Positions 1-6,276 of a stretch of 7,619 nt of DNA are shown here, one piece after another. Under the pieces are notes generated by a model. It made no database searches. It was not told where the DNA came from and saw only the letters and a program-made list of their open reading frames with translations. The stretch's first letter is position 1; each line of letters starts with the position of its first letter. Both the position numbers and the translations under genes were made by a program. Source of the stretch: Mycoplasmatota bacterium (GTDB lineage Bacteria; Bacillota_I; Bacilli_A; Izemoplasmatales; Izemoplasmataceae); the NCBI GenBank assembly GCA_030641535.1, contig DAOWHG010000110.1, forward strand, positions 1 through 7,619, read 5' to 3'.

Positions 1-1419
1 ATGAGTGTACGAGTTAGATACGCACCAAGCCCTACAGGGGACTTACATATAGGTAATGCAAGAACTGCACTATTCAATTATTTATTCGCTAAAAAACATA
101 ATGGTTCTTTTATTGTAAGAATAGAAGATACTGATATTGAAAGAAATGTTGAAGGCGGAGTGGAATCACAATTAAAATACTTACAATGGTTAGGAATTGA
201 TTGGGATGAATCAATTGATAAAGATAAAGGATTTGGACCTTACCGTCAATTAGAAAGAATTGATATTTATCAAAAATACGCTAATATGTTAGTTACAAAA
301 GGACTAGCTTATAAGTGCTATTGTACACCAGAAGAATTAGAAGCAGAACGAGAAGAATTGATTGCTTCAGGAAATGATAAATTACATTATTCTAGAAAAT
401 GTTTAGGATTACCTAACCAAGATAAACCTTTCGTTTTAAGATTCAAAGTTCCTAAAAATAGTGAATACACATTTAACGATGTTGTTAAAGGGGAAGTAAC
501 TTTTAAGAGTGAAGATGTTGGTGACTGGGTAATGATGAAAAATAATGGTATCCCTACTTATAATTTTGCTTGCGCTGTGGATGATCATCTAATGGAAATT
601 ACACATGTTTTGCGTGGTGAAGATCACATTACGAACACACCTAAACAAATGATGATTTATAAAGCCTTTAAATGGACACCTCCGATTTTTGGACATATGA
701 CGTTAATTGTTAATGAAAATAATAAGAAATTATCTAAAAGAGATCATTCAATTATTCAATATATAGAACAATATCAATCGCTTGGATATTTACCTGATGC
801 ATTATTTAACTTTATTTCACTATTAGGATGGAGTTCTAAAGGTGAAGAAGAAATTTTATCGCATGAAGATTTTATTGAATTATTTGATGAAACAAGACTA
901 TCTAAATCTCCTGCAAGATTTGATAAAGAAAAACTTGCTTATATAAATAATAGATATATAAAAGGATTAACAATTGAGGAAACAATTGAGCTATGTATGC
1001 CGCATTTAGTAAATGAAGGAATTACAGAAGATAAAACTGAAGAATGGATTTATTCATTGGTTTCTGTCTTTAAGGATAGAATTAGTTTTGGTGCTGAAAT
1101 CATTGATTTATATGATGAATTTTTTGAACAAGAATTTGTTATTGATGAAGAAGGAAAAGAATTTTTGGATCAAGAAGGAGTTAATAATACATTAATCGCC
1201 TTTAGAGATTTGTTAGTATTATTAGAAGATTTTAGTGCTGGAAATATTAAACCTTTGATTAAAGAAGCTGGTAAAATTAGCGAAGCAAAAGGTAAAATGT
1301 TATTCATGCCTTTGAGAATTGCAACTACAGCTTCAATGCATGGACCAGACCTTCCTCAAGTATTGGCGATACTTGGTAAAGAAATCGTAATTGAAAGATT
1401 AAACTCATTAATTAAATAA
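1..1419 (+). CDS. gltX: Glutamyl-tRNA synthetase (GluRS, class I)
   Basis: Cytoplasmic enzyme that attaches glutamate to tRNA(Glu) using ATP. In many Bacillota it also mischarges tRNA(Gln) for the GatCAB amidotransferase; that part is inferred for this organism. The 472-residue protein is near normal family length. The class I catalytic core is clear: APSPTG at residues 8-13, the HIGH motif as HIGN at 16-19, RIEDTD at 41-46, GEDH in the second half of the Rossmann fold, and the KMSKS loop as KLSKR at 243-247. A Cys-x-Cys pair (C106, C108) with C134 lies where bacterial GluRS can bind zinc, but the usual fourth ligand His after C134 is not present. The helical anticodon-binding domain fills residues of about 310-472. 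The ATG is the first base of the window and the N-terminus (MSVRVRYAPSPTG) matches family starts, so the gene looks complete; its promoter and ribosome site lie outside. A strong terminator overlaps its stop, ending the unit. Confidence 0.97.
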   Translation: MSVRVRYAPSPTGDLHIGNARTALFNYLFAKKHNGSFIVRIEDTDIERNVEGGVESQLKYLQWLGIDWDESIDKDKGFGPYRQLERIDIYQKYANMLVTKGLAYKCYCTPEELEAEREELIASGNDKLHYSRKCLGLPNQDKPFVLRFKVPKNSEYTFNDVVKGEVTFKSEDVGDWVMMKNNGIPTYNFACAVDDHLMEITHVLRGEDHITNTPKQMMIYKAFKWTPPIFGHMTLIVNENNKKLSKRDHSIIQYIEQYQSLGYLPDALFNFISLLGWSSKGEEEILSHEDFIELFDETRLSKSPARFDKEKLAYINNRYIKGLTIEETIELCMPHLVNEGITEDKTEEWIYSLVSVFKDRISFGAEIIDLYDEFFEQEFVIDEEGKEFLDQEGVNNTLIAFRDLLVLLEDFSAGNIKPLIKEAGKISEAKGKMLFMPLRIATTASMHGPDLPQVLAILGKEIVIERLNSLIK

Positions 1420-1443
1420 GCCTATATTTAGGCTTATTTTTTT
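1414..1443 (+). terminator. Intrinsic terminator of gltX
   Basis: A perfect 11-bp stem pairs AAATAAGCCTA (1414-1424) with TAGGCTTATTT (1429-1439) around a TATT loop. A T-run reaches 1443. The left arm includes the gltX stop codon (1417-1419), so there is no spacer between gene and terminator. Confidence 0.9.
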
Positions 1444-1451
1444 GATATAAT
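1443..1451 (+). promoter_or_regulatory. Extended -10 promoter of the ywbE-rluF-arsC unit
   Basis: TGATATAAT contains a perfect TATAAT (1446-1451) preceded by the extended -10 TG at 1443-1444. No convincing -35 lies 16-18 bases upstream, as that space is the gltX terminator hairpin. An extended -10 promoter can work without a good -35. The -10 starts at the last T of the terminator tract, so terminator and promoter are abutted. The predicted start near 1458 would give a leader of roughly 25 bases. Confidence 0.7.
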
Positions 1452-1483
1452 GTAATTGAAAATACATATTAAGGAGTAAATAC

Positions 1484-1678
1484 ATGGATGGAAAAAAAAG
1501 AATAAATATTAAAATTGGAAGTAAGGTTTTTATTGTTCAAAAAAATGATCAACGTTCTGGGAAATTGACAGAAGGAATTGTAAAAAAAATCTTAACAAAT
1601 TCAGCAAGTCATCCGCATGGTATAAAAGTTATGCTAGATGGTGGAGTTGTTGGAAGAGTAAAAGAAGTTATTGAGTAA
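1484..1678 (+). CDS. ywbE: YwbE family protein (DUF2196)
   Basis: A 64-residue cytoplasmic protein of the conserved but uncharacterised YwbE family (DUF2196). It matches the recalled Bacillus YwbE pattern over its whole length: an N-terminal MDGKKR, IGSKVFIV, QRSGKLTEGIVKKILTN at about 23-39, SHPHGIKV at about 42-49 and a terminal GRVKEV. It has no signal peptide, membrane segment or cysteine. Short alternating hydrophobic stretches with turn glycines suggest a small beta-barrel like KOW or SH3-type RNA-binding modules; this is inference only. The start is fixed by AAGGAG at 1471-1476, eight bases from the ATG. It is first in a unit with the RluF gene, which begins 17 bases downstream, hinting at a role in ribosome or RNA biology. 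An A8 run at the start of the gene is the only compositional oddity. Confidence 0.9.
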   Translation: MDGKKRINIKIGSKVFIVQKNDQRSGKLTEGIVKKILTNSASHPHGIKVMLDGGVVGRVKEVIE

Positions 1679-1695
1679 CTAGGAGGATATTATTA

Positions 1696-2418
1696 ATGGA
1701 AACTAGAATAAATAAATATTTGAGCGAAGCTGGATTTTGTTCTAGAAGAGAAGCTGACAGATTGATAGACAGTAATAGAATTACAGTGAATGATGAATTA
1801 CCTGAAAAAGGTCAAAAAGTAACAGAAAAAGATATCGTAAGAGTTGATGGTAATATAATTGAAAGAATTATTGAACCAATTTATATAGCTCTTAATAAAC
1901 CTGTGGGAATTGTTTCCACAACTGATCCTACAATTGAAAATAATATTGTTGATTTTTTAAATCATCCGAAAAGATTATTTCATGTTGGAAGACTAGATAA
2001 AGCAAGTGAAGGATTAATTTTTATGACAAACGATGGGGATATAGTTAACAAAATACTCCGTGCTGGTAATCTTCATGAAAAAGAATATATAGTTAAGGTT
2101 GATAAAGAAATTACAGATGATTTCATTGTTGATATGAGTAATGGAGTTCCAATTATGGATACCATAACTAAAAAATGTAAAGTCGAAAAAATAAGTAATT
2201 TTGAATTTAATATTATTTTGATTGAAGGACTTAATAGACAGATAAGAAGAATGTGTGATTACTTGGGATATAAAGTGTATAGATTGAAAAGAATTAGAAT
2301 TATGAATATTGAATTAGACATTCCTAAAGGTAAATGGAGATATTTATCTGATGAAGAAGTTTCAGGAATAAATAAATTAATTAAAGCATCTGTGAAGACT
2401 GAGGAGGCAAGTGTGTGA
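1696..2418 (+). CDS. rluF: RluF-type 23S rRNA pseudouridine synthase
   Basis: Converts a uridine in 23S rRNA to pseudouridine. In Escherichia coli, RluF modifies U2604 and also U35 of tRNA(Tyr). The 240-residue protein has an N-terminal S4 RNA-binding domain (about 3-60, RINKYLSEAGFCSRREAD) followed by the RsuA/RluB/E/F catalytic domain. The catalytic aspartate is D101 in GRLDK (98-102). RluF rather than RluB/RsuA is favoured by LNKPVGIVSTT, NNIVDFLNH, NKILRAGNLHEKEY, and RQIRRMCDYLGYKV followed by RIRIMNIEL, which follow the E. coli RluF pattern closely. It lacks the long basic C-terminal tail of the E. coli enzyme. AGGAGG at 1681-1686 lies nine bases before the ATG. The TGA stop is followed at once by in-frame TAA and overlaps the next gene's GTG start, so the two are translationally coupled. 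The general family is near certain; the exact target uridine is inferred. Confidence 0.93.
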   Translation: METRINKYLSEAGFCSRREADRLIDSNRITVNDELPEKGQKVTEKDIVRVDGNIIERIIEPIYIALNKPVGIVSTTDPTIENNIVDFLNHPKRLFHVGRLDKASEGLIFMTNDGDIVNKILRAGNLHEKEYIVKVDKEITDDFIVDMSNGVPIMDTITKKCKVEKISNFEFNIILIEGLNRQIRRMCDYLGYKVYRLKRIRIMNIELDIPKGKWRYLSDEEVSGINKLIKASVKTEEASV

Positions 2419-2768
2419 TAAAAGTATATGGAATCAAAACTTGTGGTTCTTTCAAGAAAGGCGTTAAGTATTTCAAGGACAAAAATATTGAAATTATGAC
2501 ATATAATTTAAAAGAGATTGTCCCGTCAAAAGAAGAGATGAAAAGATATCATGAATTAAGTAATGTGGACATAAAGAAGTTCTTGAACACTAGTGGAAAA
2601 GCTTACAGAGAACTAGATATGAAAAACAAATACAAAGATATGAAATTAGAAGATATATACGATTTATTATCAAAGAATGGGATGCTTATTAAAAGACCAT
2701 TAGTAATTTATAATGATGTCGTTTTTGTTGGATTCAACGAGGAAAAATACAATCAAGTTTGGAAGTAG
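2415..2768 (+). CDS. ArsC/Spx/YffB-family thioredoxin-fold protein, single cysteine
   Basis: A 117-residue protein of the ArsC-related family, which includes arsenate reductases, Spx/MgsR regulators and the YffB/YusI group. It opens with the thioredoxin-fold strand and loop MIKVYGIKTCGSFKK. C10 is the only cysteine in the protein, and position 13, where Spx carries the second Cys of its CxxC switch, is Phe. R94-P95 (KRPLVIYNDVVFVGFNEEKY) matches the family's conserved Arg and cis-Pro near the active site. Length is typical. The GTG start at 2415 overlaps the RluF stop by four bases (GTGA), with GAGGAGG at 2401-2407 seven bases upstream. I cannot tell a glutathione/thiol-dependent reductase from a regulatory RNA polymerase-binding role; lack of CxxC argues against classical Spx redox sensing. 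No ars genes are nearby, so arsenate reduction is not supported by context. Confidence 0.85.
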   Translation: MIKVYGIKTCGSFKKGVKYFKDKNIEIMTYNLKEIVPSKEEMKRYHELSNVDIKKFLNTSGKAYRELDMKNKYKDMKLEDIYDLLSKNGMLIKRPLVIYNDVVFVGFNEEKYNQVWK

Positions 2769-2784
2769 ATTTAGCAAATTTACT
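2764..2784 (+). other. Short AT-rich hairpin at the ArsC-family stop codon
   Basis: AGTAGATTT (2764-2772) pairs with AAATTTACT (2776-2784), with one G-U pair and a three-base loop. No T-run follows, so it is at best a weak terminator or an mRNA 3'-end stabiliser. No better terminator is visible between this gene and csp, so read-through into csp is possible. Confidence 0.35.
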
Positions 2785-2823
2785 ACTTTAAATACATAAG
2801 AGTGTTGTGACATATTTTTAATA

Positions 2824-2842
2824 AATGTCTAGCCTAGCCATT
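2824..2842. promoter_or_regulatory. 19-bp operator-like palindrome upstream of csp promoter
   Basis: AATGTCTAG-C-CTAGCCATT is symmetric about 2833, with eight of nine base pairs matching; the exception is 2828/2838. It lies 15 bases before the -35 box of the csp promoter and is more GC-rich than its surroundings. The geometry suits a dimeric DNA-binding protein. No T-run follows, so it is not a terminator. The regulator is unknown. Confidence 0.4.
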
Positions 2843-2857
2843 CTTCCCTAAAATAAT

Positions 2858-2886
2858 TTGCATTTTACTTATAAATATATTATAAT
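2858..2886 (+). promoter_or_regulatory. Sigma-A-type promoter of the cold-shock gene
   Basis: TTGCAT (-35, 2858-2863) and a perfect TATAAT (-10, 2881-2886) are separated by exactly 17 bases in an AT-rich spacer. The predicted start near 2893 leaves a leader of only about 29 bases, unlike the long thermosensing leader of E. coli cspA. Confidence 0.8.
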
Positions 2887-2921
2887 TACTCTTGAAAATA
2901 GAGATAGAAAAGGAGATTTAC

Positions 2922-3119
2922 ATGACAGGAACAGTAAAATGGTTTAATTCAGAAAAAGGTTACGGGTTTATTACTACAGAAGATGAGCTGGATATATTTG
3001 TTCACTTCAAAGCTATCACAGGTGAAGGATTCAAAACTTTAGACGAAGGTCAAAAAGTTGAATTTGAAGTGGTTGAAGGAGACAGAGGACCACAAGCTGC
3101 AAACGTTGTAAAACTTTAA
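2922..3119 (+). CDS. Cold-shock protein (CspA/CspB family)
   Basis: A 65-residue cytoplasmic cold-shock domain protein that binds single-stranded RNA and DNA and acts as an RNA chaperone. The OB-fold hallmarks are complete: GTVKWFN at 3-9, RNP1 KGYGFI at 12-17 and RNP2 IFVHF at 25-29. The ending GPQAANV is also typical. The start is the ATG at 2922, six bases after AAGGAG (2910-2915). An in-frame TTG at 2892 would add ten residues absent from the family, has no ribosome site, and lies at or before the predicted transcription start, so it is rejected. The gene has its own promoter and terminator and is therefore probably monocistronic. Which paralogue it is (CspA, B, C or D) cannot be decided from sequence, so no symbol is given. 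Confidence 0.95.
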   Translation: MTGTVKWFNSEKGYGFITTEDELDIFVHFKAITGEGFKTLDEGQKVEFEVVEGDRGPQAANVVKL

Positions 3120-3128
3120 TGAATTAAC

Positions 3129-3154
3129 AAACAGGAGAAATTCTCCTGTTTTTT
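3129..3154 (+). terminator. Intrinsic terminator of the cold-shock gene
   Basis: AAACAGGAG (3129-3137) pairs with CTCCTGTTT (3143-3151) around a five-base AT loop. Six T's run from 3149 to 3154. It begins nine bases after the stop codon. Confidence 0.9.
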
Positions 3155-3159
3155 ATTTG

Positions 3160-3188
3160 TTTACTATTTCGCTTATTTTAGGTATAAT
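3160..3188 (+). promoter_or_regulatory. Candidate upstream promoter (P1) for cysS
   Basis: TTTACT (3160-3165), 17 bases, then a perfect TATAAT (3183-3188). The -35 is weaker than that of P2. Transcripts starting near 3195 would include the whole 3202-3245 inverted repeat in a leader of about 73 bases. Confidence 0.5.
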
Positions 3189-3201
3189 TTATATATAATT
3201 A

Positions 3202-3245
3202 AATTGACTAAACCTTTGTTTAATCGTATTATATGATAGTCAATT
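3202..3245. repeat. 9-bp inverted repeat framing the cysS P2 promoter
   Basis: AATTGACTA (3202-3210) and TAGTCAATT (3237-3245) are perfect inverted copies 26 bases apart. The left arm contains the P2 -35 hexamer and the right arm covers its predicted start site. A smaller palindrome, TAAAC-CTTT-GTTTA (3209-3222), sits between them. It could be paired protein sites on DNA, or a hairpin in P1 RNA ending ten bases before the cysS ribosome site. Confidence 0.5.
3204..3232 (+). promoter_or_regulatory. Main candidate promoter (P2) for cysS-mrnC
   Basis: TTGACT (-35, 3204-3209) and TATTAT (-10, 3227-3232) have a 17-base spacer; each hexamer differs from consensus at one position. The start would fall near 3239. 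No T-box motif is present and the leader is too short for one, so cysS is not tRNA-sensed in the usual Bacillota way. Confidence 0.7.
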
Positions 3246-3267
3246 ATTAATATTAGGAAGTGATTAT

Positions 3268-4602
3268 ATGAAAATATTTAACTCTTATACAAATAAACTA
3301 GAAGAATTTGTTCCGATTCACAAAGGAAATGTAAACATGTATGTTTGCGGTCCGACAGTTTACAATTATATTCATATCGGAAATGCTAGACCGGTAATCT
3401 TTTTTGATACAGTGAGAAACTATTTTGAGTTTCGTAATTATAAAGTTAAATTTGTTTCTAACTTTACAGATGTAGATGACAAAATAATTGCAAAGGCAAT
3501 TGAATTAAAACAAACTGAGAAAGAAATTACTGATAAATTTATATCAGCATTTTTAAGTGATGTTGAAAAAGTTAATTCTAGCACTGATTATATCAAGCCT
3601 CGTGTCACAGATTATATGGATCATATAATTGAATACATTGAGATACTTGTTGATAAGGGATTTGCTTATGTGGTTGATGGTGATGTATATTTTAGGGTAG
3701 CTAACGTTAAGGATTATGGAATTTTGTCGAATCGAAAAATTGATGATTTGTTAGTTGGAGCTAGAATTGAAATTAATATTAAAAAGGAGAATCCGTTAGA
3801 TTTTACATTATGGAAAAAAACTGATTTAGGTATTCAATTTGATTCTCCATTTGGAAAAGGTAGACCTGGATGGCATACTGAATGTGTTGCAATGATAGAT
3901 GATGTGTTTGGAGAACAAATTGATATACATGGTGGTGGAAGTGGACTTATGTTTCCTCATCATGAAAACGAAATTGCTCAATCAAAAGTGTTAAATAATC
4001 ATTCGTTAGCTAAGTATTGGATGCACAATGGTTTTATAAATATTGGAGAAAGTAAGATGAGTAAGAGTGAAGGAGAAGTTGTATTTGTAAAAGATTTAGA
4101 TGTTAATCCTAACGGATTTAGATTATACACTCTTTCTACTCATTACCGTAGTCCAATTAACTATACAGACGAAGCTTTGGATGTCTATGTTAAAGAATGG
4201 GAGAAGATTTTAAGAACATATTCTGCAATCTTCTTGAAACTAGATTTAAATGATAAACTTTATGCTAATGCAAAAATAGAACCTGATTTATTAGTAATCT
4301 TTAAGGAATTTTTAACTGCTATGGATAATGACTTTAATACTGCCAACGCAATAACTGCCTTACAGAATTTAAATAAAAAAGCAAATCAGTTATTGAGATC
4401 AAAAGTAGAAGATGAAGTATTATTATCGGCTTTAAAGCTCTTTGATGATTTCTTCATAGTTCTTGGATTAAAAACAGATAAGAAACCATTATCTATGGAA
4501 GATAAAGAAACGTATAACTTATGGAATAAAGCTCGAGCAGATAAAGATTTTGATAGTGCTGATAAGTATAGACTCCTGTTGCAGGAAAAAGGAATAATTT
4601 AA
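3268..4602 (+). CDS. cysS: Cysteinyl-tRNA synthetase (CysRS, class I)
   Basis: Cytoplasmic enzyme that charges tRNA(Cys) with cysteine. The 444-residue protein is slightly shorter than the usual 460 or so. All key parts are present: MYVCGPTVYNYIHIGN with the HIGH motif at 36-39, the KMSKS loop exactly KMSKS at 263-267, and the zinc site that selects cysteine as C27, C206, H231 and E235 (in FPHHENE), matching the spacing of the E. coli enzyme. NFTDVDDKII and GRPGWHTEC are further family signatures. A helical anticodon-binding region fills the C-terminal third. AGGAAGTGAT (3255-3264) is a long match to the anti-Shine-Dalgarno sequence. mrnC starts one base after the stop, forming the cysS-mrnC pair known from Bacillus. 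The cysE gene that precedes cysS in B. subtilis is absent here. Confidence 0.97.
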   Translation: MKIFNSYTNKLEEFVPIHKGNVNMYVCGPTVYNYIHIGNARPVIFFDTVRNYFEFRNYKVKFVSNFTDVDDKIIAKAIELKQTEKEITDKFISAFLSDVEKVNSSTDYIKPRVTDYMDHIIEYIEILVDKGFAYVVDGDVYFRVANVKDYGILSNRKIDDLLVGARIEINIKKENPLDFTLWKKTDLGIQFDSPFGKGRPGWHTECVAMIDDVFGEQIDIHGGGSGLMFPHHENEIAQSKVLNNHSLAKYWMHNGFINIGESKMSKSEGEVVFVKDLDVNPNGFRLYTLSTHYRSPINYTDEALDVYVKEWEKILRTYSAIFLKLDLNDKLYANAKIEPDLLVIFKEFLTAMDNDFNTANAITALQNLNKKANQLLRSKVEDEVLLSALKLFDDFFIVLGLKTDKKPLSMEDKETYNLWNKARADKDFDSADKYRLLLQEKGII

Positions 4603-4603
4603 T

Positions 4604-4963
4604 ATGACTCAACTGAATGGACTTACTCTTGCATATCTAGGAGATTCAATTTATGAAGTATATATTAGGGAAGCACTATTAGGACGAGGAATTACCAAAG
4701 TAGAAAAATTACATAACGAGGCAATAAAATATACAAGTGCTAAAGGCCAAAAAGAAGCATTAGATAAAATTTATAATGTTTTAACCGATTCAGAAATTCA
4801 AGTATTTAAAAGAGGAAGAAATGCTAACTCAGATAGAAAACCTAAGAATACTGATTTAGCTACATACAAGCAATCTACTGGATTTGAAGCACTTATCGGA
4901 TTTTTATATCTAAATAATGAAAAACAACGTTTAGAAGAATTGTTAAAAATTATAATAAAATGA
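4604..4963 (+). CDS. mrnC: Mini-ribonuclease III
   Basis: A 119-residue RNase III-like enzyme with a catalytic domain but no double-stranded RNA-binding domain. In B. subtilis the homodimer trims the 23S rRNA precursor ends. The first catalytic signature is LAYLGDSIYE, with D14 and E18. The second is TGFEALIGFLYL, with E95 in the position of the last metal-binding acid. KYTSAKGQKEAL and RGRNANSDRKPKN between them are typical Mini-III blocks. It is somewhat shorter than the B. subtilis protein (about 143 residues), but both acidic motifs are intact. The ATG is one base after the cysS stop. Its ribosome site (AAAGGA, 4588-4593) lies inside cysS, so the two genes should be co-transcribed and coupled. 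Its TGA stop is inside the left arm of the following terminator. Confidence 0.94.
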   Translation: MTQLNGLTLAYLGDSIYEVYIREALLGRGITKVEKLHNEAIKYTSAKGQKEALDKIYNVLTDSEIQVFKRGRNANSDRKPKNTDLATYKQSTGFEALIGFLYLNNEKQRLEELLKIIIK

Positions 4964-4987
4964 GAACAAATATTGTTCTCATTTTTT
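4957..4987. terminator. Bidirectional terminator between mrnC and the desulfidase gene
   Basis: AAAATGAGAACAA (4957-4969) pairs perfectly with TTGTTCTCATTTT (4973-4985) around a three-base loop. T's run from 4982 to 4987 on the plus strand. On the minus strand the mirrored stem is followed by TTTTATTATAATTTTT, so it can also end the convergent gene, whose stop is at 4990-4992. Confidence 0.9.
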
Positions 4988-4989
4988 AT

Positions 4990-6255
4990 TTATATCAATT
5001 CAATTATTCCCTTATTAGCAGAATTTAGTATCTCATTATTTAATTTACCTAGATTTTTTATTGTTTTATCAACATCAATTTTATTTAATCCTGTGCCATC
5101 ACAAAATGATTTATCGTCAACTGCCATCTTTCCAGCAATCATTCCATTCATTGATGCAAAAGATACTTTATGTGTACATGATAATTTTGCTCCATCACAA
5201 ACAAATCCCATTGAAGATGATAAGTAGATATTTATAGATTCTTTAATATGCTCTCTTAATCCACTCTTAATAAAGGATGTTACTGCAGCAGCACTACATC
5301 CAGTAGCGTGCCCGGTACCACATAATACAGTAACAATATTCATTTCTTGTTTAACATAAACACTTGTAAGGAATGATAAAATTATTACTTTTTTTCGTTC
5401 AAGATCATTAAGCTCATAAGCGTCAGATAGAAACATTGGAGTAATTAAAGTTCCGATACCTAAATTACCACTTCCAGCAACACCATAAACAGTATACACC
5501 TCTCCAGACATTCTCATTCTAGAAGGAACTGATATATGCATTCTTAAGAAATTAGATAAATCATAAATGCACTCTTTTTGTTCTGCTCTAAGGTGCTCTA
5601 CTAAATATTCTCCGCCTTCTCTAATGATTTCTATTCTTGCATTTTCATATTGAATCTTAGCTGTTTCAAATAAATAATCTAAACCTTCAAAATCTTCACT
5701 CTCAACAAAATCAATAATTTCATCAAAAGTACTAATAGTAAATTTATTTATTCTTTCAAGTAGTTTCTTAGTTTCGTATTCTTCTAATACATCACCATTT
5801 AAAACAACCTTTACAACGTTATCATATGAATATTGGATTACTATTGTAACTTCATCACCTTCAGTTGAAGTGATATTTAACTCTTCATATAAAACTGTAT
5901 GATCAAATTTCTTATATTTGATTTCAACATCAATTTTATCCAATATAGATCCTATCTTTTCAATGTCATCATTTGTGACACTTTCAAAAACACTCAATTG
6001 TTTTTTAGGATCTTTAAGTAAAATTCCTAAAGCCAAAGCCTTATCGAGTCCACTCTCTTTTAACCCTGGAATTCCTACGTTTACGCTATTTTTATAAAGC
6101 TCTTCACTCATTAATAATTTTACACTTTTGATTTCTTTATTTCTTAAAGTATATGCTCCAATTGAAGCAATATAGCCTACAACACCGATATCTGTACAAC
6201 CCATTGTTTTTGTAATATTGGTTTTTAATAATTGTGCAACTTGAAATCTATCCAA
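4990..6255 (-). CDS. L-cysteine desulfidase, UPF0597/CyuA family
   Basis: Probable iron-sulfur enzyme splitting L-cysteine into pyruvate, ammonia and hydrogen sulfide. The family (UPF0597; E. coli CyuA/YhaM, archaeal CDS) is related to the alpha chain of iron-sulfur L-serine dehydratase. The fold markers occur in order: MGCTDIG near the N-terminus, ELYKNSVNVGIPG, GVAGSGNLGIGT, CGTGHATGCSAAA, then CDGAKLSCTHK. Counting from the TTG start, C20, C312, C320, C353, C360 and C385 are available to hold a [4Fe-4S] cluster. Assigning the three true ligands needs an alignment. The start chosen is TTG at 6255, giving 421 residues; see the ribosome-site entry. It has its own promoter, is convergent with mrnC and divergent from rlmB, and interrupts an otherwise conserved plus-strand cluster. 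L-serine dehydratase activity cannot be excluded, though no separate beta-chain gene is present. Confidence 0.88.
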   Translation of the reverse strand: MDRFQVAQLLKTNITKTMGCTDIGVVGYIASIGAYTLRNKEIKSVKLLMSEELYKNSVNVGIPGLKESGLDKALALGILLKDPKKQLSVFESVTNDDIEKIGSILDKIDVEIKYKKFDHTVLYEELNITSTEGDEVTIVIQYSYDNVVKVVLNGDVLEEYETKKLLERINKFTISTFDEIIDFVESEDFEGLDYLFETAKIQYENARIEIIREGGEYLVEHLRAEQKECIYDLSNFLRMHISVPSRMRMSGEVYTVYGVAGSGNLGIGTLITPMFLSDAYELNDLERKKVIILSFLTSVYVKQEMNIVTVLCGTGHATGCSAAAVTSFIKSGLREHIKESINIYLSSSMGFVCDGAKLSCTHKVSFASMNGMIAGKMAVDDKSFCDGTGLNKIDVDKTIKNLGKLNNEILNSANKGIIELI

Positions 6256-6270
6256 GATAATCACCTCTTA
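6253..6270 (-). promoter_or_regulatory. Ribosome binding site fixing a TTG start for the desulfidase
   Basis: Read on the minus strand, AAGAGGTGAT (6269-6260) carries eight contiguous bases, GAGGTGAT, complementary to the 16S rRNA tail. TTG at 6255 lies eight bases after GAGG, the ideal spacing. The longer frame beginning with GTG at 6264 would use a base of the Shine-Dalgarno core itself as its start codon and has no other ribosome site. Confidence 0.75.
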
Positions 6271-6276
6271 AAAATC

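Noticed and set aside
1013..1195. 60-codon plus-strand reading frame inside gltX
   Set aside because: It lies in another frame of a well-supported gene, has no ribosome site, and encodes a Lys/Leu-rich product with no family resemblance.
1487..1505. A8 run near the start of ywbE as a programmed slippage site
   Set aside because: The downstream frame encodes a complete conserved protein without any shift, and A-runs are common at this base composition.
2764..2784. Hairpin at the ArsC-family stop as a true terminator
   Set aside because: The stem is nine mostly A-T pairs with a three-base loop and no following T-run; kept only as a low-confidence structure.
2809..2829. GACAT ... ATGTC hairpin before csp
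   Set aside because: Only five contiguous pairs with a bulge and large AT loop, overlapping the better 2824-2842 palindrome; likely chance in AT-rich DNA.
2892..2921. N-terminal extension of the cold-shock protein from TTG at 2892
   Set aside because: The added ten residues are not part of the family, the TTG lies at or before the predicted transcription start, and the ATG at 2922 has a strong ribosome site.
3155..3267. T-box or other riboswitch upstream of cysS
   Set aside because: The leader is at most about 73 bases, too short for a T-box. No T-box sequence and no terminator/antiterminator pair are present.
4973..5227. 84-codon plus-strand frame after mrnC
   Set aside because: It is antisense to the conserved C-terminal part of the desulfidase gene and begins inside a terminator hairpin; no ribosome site.
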